From: SVMC01 sp045601345
GTDB lineage: Bacteria; Bacillota; Clostridia; Oscillospirales; Oscillospiraceae
NCBI GenBank assembly: GCA_045601345.1
Contig: JAZRZL010000078.1
Coordinates: 1 to 42,223 of the forward strand
Reading direction: 5' to 3'
DNA length: 42,223 nt
Below, piece by piece: positions 35,181-42,223 of this stretch. The translations under genes were made by a program, and so were the position numbers. The stretch's first letter is position 1. Each line of letters begins with the position of its first letter. The notes beneath the pieces were generated by a model. That model saw only the letters and a program-made list of their open reading frames with translations, was not told where the DNA came from and made no database searches.

Positions 35181-35915
35181 TCAGCCCTGATCCCAGTTGT
35201 GCCAGACGTTCTGTACGTCATCGTCATCTTCCATGGACTCAATCAGACGTTCCATGAGCTTGATCTGCTCTTCGTTGTCGAGCTTCTGATAGTTCTGGGG
35301 AACCATTTCGATCTGTGCAGAAACGAAGGGATAGCCGCGCTTACCGAGTGCATCGGCAACGGCATTGAAATCATCGGGATCACAGTAAACAGTGAAGCAA
35401 TCCTCTTCGGGAAGGAAATCATCGGCACCGCAGTCCATAGCATCCATCATGACGTTATCTTCTTCGAAGTCGCCGTCCTCATTGTCAATGACAATGACAC
35501 CCTTTTTATCGAACGACCAAGCCACGCAGCCGGCAGCGCCCATATTGCCGCCAAATTTATCAAAATGGTGACGTACATTGGCAGCGGTACGGTTGCGGCT
35601 GTCGGTCATGGTCTCAATAATGACAGCAACACCGCCGGGGCCATAGCCTTCGTAGGTAATGGATTCATAAGCATCGCCGGAACCGGCACTGGCAGCCTTA
35701 TCCAGAACGCGCTTGATATTATCGTTGGGCATATTCGCAGCCTTGGCCTTGGTGATAACAGTGGCAAGGCGGGAGTTATAATTGGGGTCAGCGCTGCCGC
35801 CTTCTTTTACGGCAACGATCATTTCCTTTGCGATTTTGGTAAATGCAGCAGCACGCTTCGCATCCTGCGCACCCTTGGTTTTTTGAATGTTATGCCATTT
35901 GGAATGACCAGACAT
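35181..35915 (-). CDS. yebC: YebC/PmpR-family protein
   Basis: 244 residues, full length. It has the hallmark start MSGHSKWHNIQKTKG and the central GYGPGGVAVIIETMTDN-like segment (here TDSRNRTAANVRHHF). The family is annotated as transcriptional regulators, and members have more recently been tied to ribosome function at difficult sequences such as polyproline. Its own promoter and terminator make it a single-gene unit. The usual ruvC neighbours are absent. Confidence 0.95.
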   Translation of the reverse strand: MSGHSKWHNIQKTKGAQDAKRAAAFTKIAKEMIVAVKEGGSADPNYNSRLATVITKAKAANMPNDNIKRVLDKAASAGSGDAYESITYEGYGPGGVAVIIETMTDSRNRTAANVRHHFDKFGGNMGAAGCVAWSFDKKGVIVIDNEDGDFEEDNVMMDAMDCGADDFLPEEDCFTVYCDPDDFNAVADALGKRGYPFVSAQIEMVPQNYQKLDNEEQIKLMERLIESMEDDDDVQNVWHNWDQG

Positions 35916-35977
35916 ATAAATTCCGTCCCTTCGTAATTTCGTATGTTCCGCGAAAACGCGGTAAATTCAGCATAAAT

Positions 35978-36006
35978 AGTTTATCATAAGCTGGATTACA
36001 AATCAA
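35978..36006 (-). promoter_or_regulatory. Sigma-A promoter of yebC
   Basis: On the minus strand, TTGATT (36006-36001), a 17-base spacer and TAAACT (35983-35978) lie about 65 bases before the ATG. The leader contains a small CCGCGTTTTCGCGG hairpin. Confidence 0.65.
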
Positions 36007-36225
36007 CACCCAATCAGGCAAATTTCGCACTCTGTCCATGAATTTCTGATTTTTTTACGAACAGCGTAGGGAACTGACCTAATGGAAGAGCGCAAACAGC
36101 TTTTCTGGTTTTCCAGTTTCAGGGAATATATCACAAAAAATAGAAGCATATGAAAGTTTTGCGGGTTAGCATAAAACAAATTTGGAACATATTCTTGAAA
36201 GATATCTTTGAAAGGGACACAGAAA
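36007..36225. other. AT-rich intergenic DNA, no gene seen
   Basis: No coding frame, RNA gene or clear terminator is visible between the yebC promoter and the start of the decayed gene at 36226. It may hold the lost promoter of that gene. Confidence 0.4.
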
Positions 36226-36552
36226 ATGCGTACTTCAAAGTCTGTGATTTTTTTCTTGGTATGCGGTTTACTTTAGAGGTGACCTTTATACAGGACTAGA
36301 GCTATGCTGGCAGGGGTGGACGCATGGGAGTATGTTTTTGCTGGGTGGGCTGTGCTTTGTGCTGCTTGAATGGATCGAAAAAAGCAAACGGTCTTTCCTG
36401 ATGCAGATGCTTTTAGGCATGGAGACCATTACCGCATTGGAATTATTGTCCGGCATACTTCTTAATCGGGTGCTGGGCTGGCGAACTGGGATTATAGCCC
36501 CAGCTTCTGGGGCAGATTTGCTTTGGCTACAGTCTTTTGTGGCTCCCAGTGA
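36226..36552 (+). pseudogene. Decayed CmpB-like putative ABC transporter membrane protein
   Basis: Three pieces in different frames add up to one protein. First, MRTSKSVIFFLVCGLL from the ATG at 36226, after a weak GGGA site. Second, the frame holding the segment LYTGLELCWQGWTHGSMF (from about 36284) and two membrane-like stretches up to about 36485. Third, a frame starting at 36487 with WDYSPSFWGRF, ending at TGA 36550-36552. The order, the RGxxH..M/GGL segment and the WDYS motif resemble the PF06541 (CmpB, putative ABC transporter) family. At least two frameshifts, near 36270 and 36486, break it. A sequencing error at either point is the alternative. Confidence 0.6.
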
Positions 36553-36592
36553 GCGGTATGGGTTTGGGGTATGAGGCGGCAATACGTTGGGT

Positions 36593-37720
36593 TTAGCGCT
36601 TCATCCGCTGGAGAACAGCACGCAGGCCGTCCATAAGCTGATCGACCTCCTGCGGCTGTGTGAAGCGGCTGAGAGAAATGCGGATGCTGCCGTCAATGAC
36701 TTCGGGGGGAAGCCCCATAGCCTCCAGCACATGGCTGCGGTGTCCCTTGGAGCAGGCAGAACCGGCGGAGACATAGACCTCATGCTCCTGCAAAATGTTG
36801 ATGGTGTTCTGGCTGGGGATGCCGGGAAGGGAGCAGCTGATAATATGGGGCGCATCGGCTGCACCGAGCAGCACAGCACCCTCTAACTGGGAGAGCCGTG
36901 CGATAATGTCATCACGGATGGCACACTGCCGTGCGATATCCTCCTTTAATGTAGGAAGACCTGCGGCACAGGCAGCACCCATAGCGGCAATGGCTGGCAT
37001 CGGCTCGGTGCCGGAACGGAAATTGCGTTCCTGCCCGCCGCCGTGAATTAGGGGCGGAAGGGGCAGATCGGGACGGATATACAGCGCACCAATGCCCTTA
37101 ACAGCGTGAATTTTATGCCCCGATACAGAGATCATATCTGCACCCAGAGATTTAGCCCGGAAGGGAATTTTGAAAAATCCTTGTACGGCATCGGTGTGGA
37201 ACAGTGCCTGCGGACAGCGGCGATGGGTGAGCTTGGCCATCTTTTCGATAGGCATCACAGCGCCGCTTTCATTATTGACCATCATGATGGAAATGAGAAT
37301 AGTATCCTCACGCAGAGCATCACTGAGCTGCTGGAGGGTAATGCGTCCGGCAGCATCGGGTTGTAAATAGGTGACATCAAAGCCCTGCTCCCTGAGCTTT
37401 TGCATGGGATGCAAAATTGCGTGGTGCTCTACGCTGGTGCTGATGATATGGTTTCCTCTTTTTTTCAGTCTTTGTGCGGCAGAAAAAACGGCCCAGTTGT
37501 CTGCTTCGGTGCCGCAGGAGGTGAAGAACACGCGCTCGGTTTCAGCACCCATGGCAGCGGCAACTTGCTGTCTTGCGAGGGAGAGCCGATGTGCCGCATC
37601 GACACCAAGGCGATGCACCGAGGAAGGGTTGCCCCAGCATTCATTCAGGGCTTCTGCAATCGCGGCCACTGCCTCCGGGCAGGGACGGGTGGTGGCGGAA
37701 TTATCCAGATATGCGATCAT
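36593..37720 (-). CDS. Cysteine desulfurase, NifS/IscS family
   Basis: 375 residues, PLP enzyme of aminotransferase class V. The PLP lysine is Lys203 in SVSGHKIHAVKG. The catalytic cysteine is Cys323 in SAGSACSKG, on the longer loop typical of the group I NifS/IscS type. His in SVEHHAIL is also conserved. It extracts sulfur from cysteine for Fe-S clusters or thiolated tRNA. It lies 14 bases after mnmE with an AAGGAG site, so the two are cotranscribed. A role in tRNA thiolation beside MnmE's U34 modification is plausible, but mnmA is not in the window. Confidence 0.93.
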   Translation of the reverse strand: MIAYLDNSATTRPCPEAVAAIAEALNECWGNPSSVHRLGVDAAHRLSLARQQVAAAMGAETERVFFTSCGTEADNWAVFSAAQRLKKRGNHIISTSVEHHAILHPMQKLREQGFDVTYLQPDAAGRITLQQLSDALREDTILISIMMVNNESGAVMPIEKMAKLTHRRCPQALFHTDAVQGFFKIPFRAKSLGADMISVSGHKIHAVKGIGALYIRPDLPLPPLIHGGGQERNFRSGTEPMPAIAAMGAACAAGLPTLKEDIARQCAIRDDIIARLSQLEGAVLLGAADAPHIISCSLPGIPSQNTINILQEHEVYVSAGSACSKGHRSHVLEAMGLPPEVIDGSIRISLSRFTQPQEVDQLMDGLRAVLQRMKR

Positions 37721-37734
37721 AGCTTGCTCCTTTT

Positions 37735-39093
37735 TTATTTTCCAACGCAGAAGCGCTCAAAAATTCGGTTTGTAATATCTTCTCTCACAGTGCGCCCGGT
37801 GATTTCCCCCAGTGCCATCATAGCGGCTTCCACATCCAGAAGCACTGCATCGGGGGTCATACCACGGCGAATGGAGGCAAGTGCCTGTTCAGTGGCAATA
37901 GCGGCACGCTCCACAGCAGCGGCTTGCCGTGCGTTTGTGAGGATAGAGCCATCGGTGTTTCCTTTTGTGCCGAAGGATTCCTCCACAATTTCTGTCAGCT
38001 CTTGCAGACCACTGCCATCCTTGGCGCTGATTTGCAGGACAGTTTCAAAAGGCAGGTCTTTCGGTGTGACCTTTGTACACAGATCAGATTTATTGATTAG
38101 ACCAATGGAACAGGGAGCGGAAAGCGCAGCCTGCATGGCCTGATGGTCTTCGCCTGTTAAATCCTCTGCTCCATCGCATACGAACAGGGCAAGCTCTGCC
38201 TCCTTTGCAGCGGCAATACTTCTCGCAACGCCCATGGCCTCAATACGGTCAGAGGTTGAACGGATTCCTGCCGTGTCCTGAAGACGAAGAAGCACACTGC
38301 CTAGACGGACAGTTTCTTCCACGGTATCTCTGGTAGTGCCTGGGATCTCTGTAACAATGACACGTTCGAATCCGGCTAATGCATTCAAAAGACTGGATTT
38401 TCCTGCATTGGGTTTCCCTAAAATGACAGCGCGAACACCCTTTTTCAGGAATTGCCCTTTTTCAAAGCTTTTATGCAGCACCCAAAGCTTTTCAGAAGTG
38501 CTTTCCAGTGTATCGCAGAATTCTGCAATCCGAAAGTCGGGGATATCCTCGTCTGGATAGTCCAATACGGCATGAAAATGGCTGCAAATATCGGTCATGG
38601 CCGAGTACATTGGCTCTATTTTCTTTGTAAGTACACCGCCGACCTGACCTGCGGCATTGGCTGCCTCATCAGCGCTTTCGGCATCAATCAAATCAATGAC
38701 AGCTTCGGCCTGCGTCAAGTCTATGCGGCCATTCAGGAAAGCGCGTTTGGTAAATTCTCCGGCACCTGCCTGTCGTGCACCGGCAAAGAACAGGGCATCC
38801 AGACCGCTGGCCAACACGGCAGGGGAGCCATGGCAGTGAAGCTCCACGGTGTCTTCCCCGGTATAGGTGGCAGGAGCGCGGGTGTAGACAGCAAGAATTT
38901 CATCAATCAATCTACCCTTTCGATCGGTCAGGTTGGCAAGGCACAGCTTCCGATCCGGGGCTTCCCATAAGGGAGTTCCGCTTTTGAGCTGACAGACCTT
39001 TCCGGCAATTTCTGCACAGCGGTCTCCTGAAAGCCGCAGAATGCCAATTGCGCTGGGCTGTACGCCGGTGGCAATGGCGGCAATGACATCCAT
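37735..39093 (-). CDS. mnmE: tRNA uridine-5-carboxymethylaminomethyl modification GTPase MnmE
   Basis: 452 residues. It has an N-terminal formyl-THF-binding domain (about 1-118), a helical domain, and an inserted G domain with P loop GKPNAGKS (226-233), G3 DTAG and G4 NKSD. The C-terminal tetrad CVGK (Cys449) is standard. With MnmG it modifies wobble U34 of several tRNAs. AAGGAGGAG precedes the ATG. A promoter lies upstream, and the cysteine desulfurase gene follows in the same unit. The more common neighbours mnmG, rsmG and jag are absent. Confidence 0.96.
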   Translation of the reverse strand: MDVIAAIATGVQPSAIGILRLSGDRCAEIAGKVCQLKSGTPLWEAPDRKLCLANLTDRKGRLIDEILAVYTRAPATYTGEDTVELHCHGSPAVLASGLDALFFAGARQAGAGEFTKRAFLNGRIDLTQAEAVIDLIDAESADEAANAAGQVGGVLTKKIEPMYSAMTDICSHFHAVLDYPDEDIPDFRIAEFCDTLESTSEKLWVLHKSFEKGQFLKKGVRAVILGKPNAGKSSLLNALAGFERVIVTEIPGTTRDTVEETVRLGSVLLRLQDTAGIRSTSDRIEAMGVARSIAAAKEAELALFVCDGAEDLTGEDHQAMQAALSAPCSIGLINKSDLCTKVTPKDLPFETVLQISAKDGSGLQELTEIVEESFGTKGNTDGSILTNARQAAAVERAAIATEQALASIRRGMTPDAVLLDVEAAMMALGEITGRTVREDITNRIFERFCVGK

Positions 39094-39122
39094 GAAACTC
39101 CTCCTTCACAAAGTTTTCCTAT

Positions 39123-39151
39123 ATTTTAGCGATATCCCCCGCCTATTGCAA
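39123..39151 (-). promoter_or_regulatory. Sigma-A promoter of mnmE
   Basis: On the minus strand, TTGCAA (39151-39146), a 17-base spacer and TAAAAT (39128-39123) lie 30 bases upstream of the mnmE start. Confidence 0.7.
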
Positions 39152-39219
39152 GGGGTAATGCATATTTTGCTTACTTTGAGGCAATTTAGAGAGGAAGCGA
39201 AATATTGGAAGGTGATGAA

Positions 39220-40608
39220 ATGATGGGCGCGAATTTCTCTCTGACCGATGCGGCCATTTGTGCTCGGTTTTCCGATGCGGCAGATTTTATTGCACGGCCA
39301 ATTTATGTAGTCGGACTGCCATTGATGCTCTATGCCATTGACGGCCTGACCTCCGGGAATGATATTTCGGATTTTGTTCTCAAACCGCTTATGAGTTTGC
39401 AGGGGGAAAGCATGGTACAGCTTTATGAGCGGGCATTATATCATGATGTTTATAGCGCAGTGGCGAAGGTATGTGACACTGTTAAGGAGGTTACAGAAAA
39501 ACTACTGAATGGTTTCTGCGTGGTGCTGTTTCCTGAGGTAGGGGCATTAGCGTTTGAAGTAAAAACTTCGGAGAAACGTTCTCCAGCGCCCCCGGAGGTG
39601 GAGAATACTGTCAGAGGTCCCAAGGATGCCTTTACGGAAACGCTCCGTACCAATACTGCCCTTCTGCGCCGTCATCTCTGCACAGAACGTCTTCGATTGG
39701 AAGAACAGTCGGTTGGCAAACGGGTGGTAACCAATGTCTGCGTCATTAGTATGGATGGAAAAACCGATCCAGTGCTTCCAGAGCGAATTAAGGAACGTTT
39801 TTCCAAACTTCAGGTAGAAGGGCTTATTTCTCCTGCCAGTGTGGAGGAGTTTCTTACTGGCTCACGCCCGACAGCTTTTCCACTATTGCAGTATACCGAG
39901 CGTACCGATAAGTTTGCACAGGGAATACTGGAAGGCCGGGTTGGTGTTCTGGTGGATGGACTTCCGCAGGGCTATCTTTTGCCGGTTTGTCTGGGAGATA
40001 TGATGAAAAGTCCGGAGGATCGGGCAACGGATTATCTTTCTGCCTCGTTTCTTCGTGTAATTCGGTATTTGGCACTTATTATCAGCTTGTTTTTACCGGC
40101 ACTGTTTGTAGCAATGGCAACATTTTATCCAGAAATGATTCCCAATCCTCTGCTTATGGCCATTATTGAAAGTAAGCAATCTGTGCCATTTCCCACAGTG
40201 TTTGAGGTGCTGGGGCTGCTTCTTGCGTTTGAGCTTTTGCAGGAGGCGGGACTTTCCCTGCCACAATCCATTGGACAGACTTTATCTATTGTAGGCGGTC
40301 TAGTGGTGGGTACTGCTGCAGTAGAGGCAAGACTAATTTCACCGGCAGCACTCATCGTGGTTTCGGTGGCTGGGATCTGCGGTTATGCACTTCCCGAACG
40401 TGCGTTTTCTGATGCAATTCGCCTTTGGAGGCTTGTGTTGGCAGTGTGTGCCAGTGCAGCGGGTTTGTTTGGTATGACGGCGGCTTTTTTATTGTTGCTC
40501 ATTCGCCTTGCGGATTTGCGAAGCCTTGGACAGAATTATCTGGCACCCTTTGCCTATGTTGAGGGTGCAGATGCCATTGTGCGTCCGAGATTAAAGGAGG
40601 ATACATGA
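39220..40608 (+). CDS. GerA-family spore germination protein (A subunit)
   Basis: 462 residues from the ATG at 39220, preceded by AAGGTG. A TTG at 39205, also with a fair RBS, would add five residues. The soluble N-terminal half carries GerA features such as YAIDGLTSG, the middle has GRVGVLVDGLP, and the C-terminal half has about five membrane helices. These proteins (PF03323) form the A subunit of nutrient germinant receptors in the spore inner membrane; SpoVAF is a close relative. It is at the short end of the family because the N-terminal leader is reduced. It overlaps the next gene by four bases. A weak sigma-G-like element (GCATATT, 15 bases, CAATTTA) lies near 39162-39190. Confidence 0.88.
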   Translation: MMGANFSLTDAAICARFSDAADFIARPIYVVGLPLMLYAIDGLTSGNDISDFVLKPLMSLQGESMVQLYERALYHDVYSAVAKVCDTVKEVTEKLLNGFCVVLFPEVGALAFEVKTSEKRSPAPPEVENTVRGPKDAFTETLRTNTALLRRHLCTERLRLEEQSVGKRVVTNVCVISMDGKTDPVLPERIKERFSKLQVEGLISPASVEEFLTGSRPTAFPLLQYTERTDKFAQGILEGRVGVLVDGLPQGYLLPVCLGDMMKSPEDRATDYLSASFLRVIRYLALIISLFLPALFVAMATFYPEMIPNPLLMAIIESKQSVPFPTVFEVLGLLLAFELLQEAGLSLPQSIGQTLSIVGGLVVGTAAVEARLISPAALIVVSVAGICGYALPERAFSDAIRLWRLVLAVCASAAGLFGMTAAFLLLLIRLADLRSLGQNYLAPFAYVEGADAIVRPRLKEDT

Positions 40609-41096
40609 AAAAATGGATTGCAGCTATGCTGATTGGAGCCGCGCTTCTGTTTTCGCCTTTTCGCCGAACGGATGTATCGGAATTGCTTCCAATCCAGACC
40701 GTTTCCATTCGTGTATCAGATGGCTGGTGTCTGCTGGAGACAGACAGCGGCCTGTGGGGGCAGGGGAGAAGTCTTGCTTCGGCACTGGAGGATTTGAAGC
40801 GGACAGCGCCCGGTGTGGTGGAGCTGTCAACTGCGAAACAGCTGGTGATTTGTGCCGGAGCGGAGGATTATGCAGATGAGTTAATTTCAATGGAGGTACT
40901 TCGTCCCGGAACGGAGCTTTATCATGGAACAGCAGATGTGGATGCAACAGATGTTGATACTTTTTTGAGCCGACATCATGTAGAAGCGACAGTAGCCAGA
41001 GCCAGAGCAGCACAGCTAGGAAATGAGGAATTGGACTTGCCAACTTTAATAGGTGGGGAGGGGAGGTATCAGATTATTGACAGAGAGAGGACTTAA
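40605..41096 (+). CDS. Short GerC-like germination protein without a lipobox
   Basis: 163 residues. An N-terminal hydrophobic helix (about 4-18) could be a signal or anchor, followed by a soluble domain. Position between GerA and GerB-like genes, four-base overlap with gerA and the pattern of the segment around KQLVICAGAEDYADELI suggest the first domain of Ger(x)C proteins. Typical GerC proteins are lipoproteins of about 370 residues with an N-terminal Cys. Here there is no Cys near the hydrophobic segment, and the two C-terminal domains are absent. It may be a minimal GerC or an unrelated protein that took the slot. Confidence 0.7.
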   Translation: MKKWIAAMLIGAALLFSPFRRTDVSELLPIQTVSIRVSDGWCLLETDSGLWGQGRSLASALEDLKRTAPGVVELSTAKQLVICAGAEDYADELISMEVLRPGTELYHGTADVDATDVDTFLSRHHVEATVARARAAQLGNEELDLPTLIGGEGRYQIIDRERT

Positions 41097-42045
41097 TCGC
41101 AGCGTGGGAATGTGGCTTGCCAGCTTTGGAATTTGCGCTGGTGCGATTCTATGTGGCAGATTGGACTGGTGCAGTGCGCTTGCGAGCGGAATCGTTCTCA
41201 TACTGCTATATTGGATTGATTTTCGATTTAAGTTCCCGCCGACAGCGGTAAGGATACTGCAAACGGTGTGGCTTGTCATTCCGCTCTATGTATGTGGAAG
41301 AGCATCTGCTGCGTTGTTTCCAGATGCGGGCTATCCGCTCTACGTCCCGGGTATAGTTCTGGGGTTGGGATGGTTGTTGGCAGAGCGACCGGGCGATGGA
41401 GTGAGAGCTTGCTGCGCATTAATTGGCTATTTTGTACTGGCAGCTGTTGGGATTGTAAGCGTATTTTCTGCAACCGATTTGCGGTGGCAATGGCTGAAGC
41501 CTTCATTCAGTTGGGAGAAACTACTGATTGCATTATCTATTGGTTGTGGTGGAATGCTTGTGAGGACGGTATATCCGCAAGCAAAATTGAAAAGATCTTG
41601 GTGCGTGGCAGCATTTCTAACACCTACAATTCTGAGCGCAATAGCACTGGGCTGCTTATCTCCACAGCTGTGCGTAGAAGAAGAGTCTGCTTTTTACACG
41701 CTGAGCAGATCAATCAGCTTATTTGGAGTTGTAGAAAGATTTGAGGCTTTAATTGCTGCCTGTTTGACACTGGGATTATGTAGTGTAGCCGCATTACTGT
41801 TTAGGGCGGCAGGAATACTATGTGGGAGATACGCAAGGCAGACTTGTGCAATTCTGTTCTTATCAGCTTTAGGACTGATTTGTAGACCAATAGCTGTAGA
41901 GGTATGTGCAATAGGAACGATATTAATCTGGATTGTTTTACCTGTAATTTTTTCCTTAAAAAACAAAAAAGGGTTGACAAGGAGAATACGATATGCTAGA
42001 ATACGCAAGCATTCCGCGAGAGAAAAGAATTTGAAAAAGAAATGA
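41077..42045 (+). CDS. Divergent GerB-like multi-pass membrane protein
   Basis: 322 residues from the TTG at 41077, chosen because GGGGAGG lies about ten bases upstream and within the preceding gene. An earlier GTG at 41053 lacks an RBS. About nine to ten hydrophobic helices and a basic C-terminal tail are visible. By position it should be the GerB (APC-superfamily, PF03845) permease-like subunit that binds germinant, but sequence conservation is weak and I assign it mainly by operon context. The tail reaches to within ten bases of the rRNA-type promoter. Confidence 0.7.
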   Translation: MTERGLNRSVGMWLASFGICAGAILCGRLDWCSALASGIVLILLYWIDFRFKFPPTAVRILQTVWLVIPLYVCGRASAALFPDAGYPLYVPGIVLGLGWLLAERPGDGVRACCALIGYFVLAAVGIVSVFSATDLRWQWLKPSFSWEKLLIALSIGCGGMLVRTVYPQAKLKRSWCVAAFLTPTILSAIALGCLSPQLCVEEESAFYTLSRSISLFGVVERFEALIAACLTLGLCSVAALLFRAAGILCGRYARQTCAILFLSALGLICRPIAVEVCAIGTILIWIVLPVIFSLKNKKGLTRRIRYARIRKHSAREKNLKKK

Positions 42046-42054
42046 AAAAAGTTC

Positions 42055-42083
42055 TTGACAAAATGGAATGCGCGTGATAGACT
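42055..42083 (+). promoter_or_regulatory. Strong rRNA-type sigma-A promoter
   Basis: A perfect TTGACA (42055-42060), a 17-base spacer and TAGACT (42078-42083) follow an A-rich stretch (42020-42050) resembling an UP element. It starts transcription toward the end of the window. Confidence 0.8.
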
Positions 42084-42223
42084 AAAAAAGTTGACGGCGC
42101 TGAGGAAAAACCGATGAGGCGAAGCCAATTTTCAAGCCCGCGAAGCGGGATGTACCTTGTAAATTAAACAACGAAACATGAACAAAAAGCACCTTGGACA
42201 ATTTATTAAAATGTAAGTTGTTC
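42084..42223 (+). other. Probable rRNA operon leader (16S gene beyond window)
   Basis: Downstream of the strong promoter there is no coding frame. The sequence holds a CCCGC-GAA-GCGGG hairpin (about 42139-42151) and the segment CCTTGTAAATTAAACAACG, a style of sequence typical just upstream of 16S rRNA genes in Firmicutes. The window ends before any 16S sequence, so this is an inference from promoter strength and leader style. Confidence 0.6.

Noticed and set aside
1..42223. CRISPR arrays, insertion sequences, prophage or toxin-antitoxin modules
   Set aside because: No regularly spaced repeats, transposase or integrase genes or phage proteins were seen. Apart from the edge palindrome and one pseudogene the window looks like stable chromosome.

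Overview
The window reads as chromosomal DNA of an endospore-forming, Gram-positive anaerobe of the Clostridia. A gut-type Oscillospiraceae/Ruminococcaceae relative is my best guess (inference). The support is: a complete spoIIAA-spoIIAB-sigF operon, a SpoIVFB-type M50 protease, a YunB-type sporulation protein, a GerA-type germination operon, an S-layer-anchored arabinofuranosidase, a split cobalamin-dependent methionine synthase, and D-lactate dehydrogenase. Base composition is intermediate. Genes are tightly packed with many 1-26 base overlaps, TTG and GTG starts are common, and intrinsic terminators separate the blocks.

Layout. 1-433: a long palindromic repeat, then tRNA-Pro(CGG) on the minus strand with a clear promoter and terminator. 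481-8595 (+): a small SpoIVFA-position membrane protein, SpoIVFB, a radical SAM protein with its DUF2344 partner, a free-standing MetH reactivation domain, MetH without that domain, and a homocysteine methyltransferase/MTHF reductase fusion. 8727-13515 (+): glnS, a UDP-ManNAc dehydrogenase, cysK and serine acetyltransferase behind one promoter. 13565-14221 (-): rpe, divergent from a TelA-family gene (14369-15532, +). 15579-16611 (-): azlCD. 16748-17779 (+): a D-lactate dehydrogenase with a cysteine-rich tail. 17909-19349 (+): the spoIIA operon. 19421-24392 (+): pcrA, yunB, ligA. 24618-28811 (+): a 1397-residue secreted GH127 enzyme with three SLH repeats. 28911-35020 (-): a carbamoyl-phosphate/pyrimidine-type block. 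35181-35915 (-): yebC. 36226-36552 (+): a decayed membrane-protein gene. 36593-39093 (-): mnmE and a cysteine desulfurase. 39220-42045 (+): a reduced gerA-type operon. 42055 to the end: a strong promoter and a leader that look like the start of an rRNA operon running out of the window.

The most unusual part is 28911-35020. CarB is fused in one frame to a diaminopimelate epimerase domain. The CarA subunit lacks both the nucleophilic cysteine and the histidine of its glutaminase triad. The epimerase domain has alanine where the first catalytic cysteine is expected. The neighbouring OMP-decarboxylase-family protein lacks the Lys and second Asp of the DxKxxD catalytic motif. All of these frames are open and well kept, so this looks like a set of repurposed enzymes (for example an ammonia-dependent carbamoyl-phosphate synthetase and a non-catalytic nucleotide-binding protein) rather than ordinary pyrimidine genes. 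Function is inferred from residues only and needs testing.

Other points of note are the reduced sporulation and germination partners (a SpoIVFA-like protein without a peptidase domain and a GerC-like protein without a lipobox) and the split methionine cycle genes. One link is inferred: the UDP-ManNAc dehydrogenase could supply the cell-wall polymer that anchors SLH proteins such as the GH127 enzyme.
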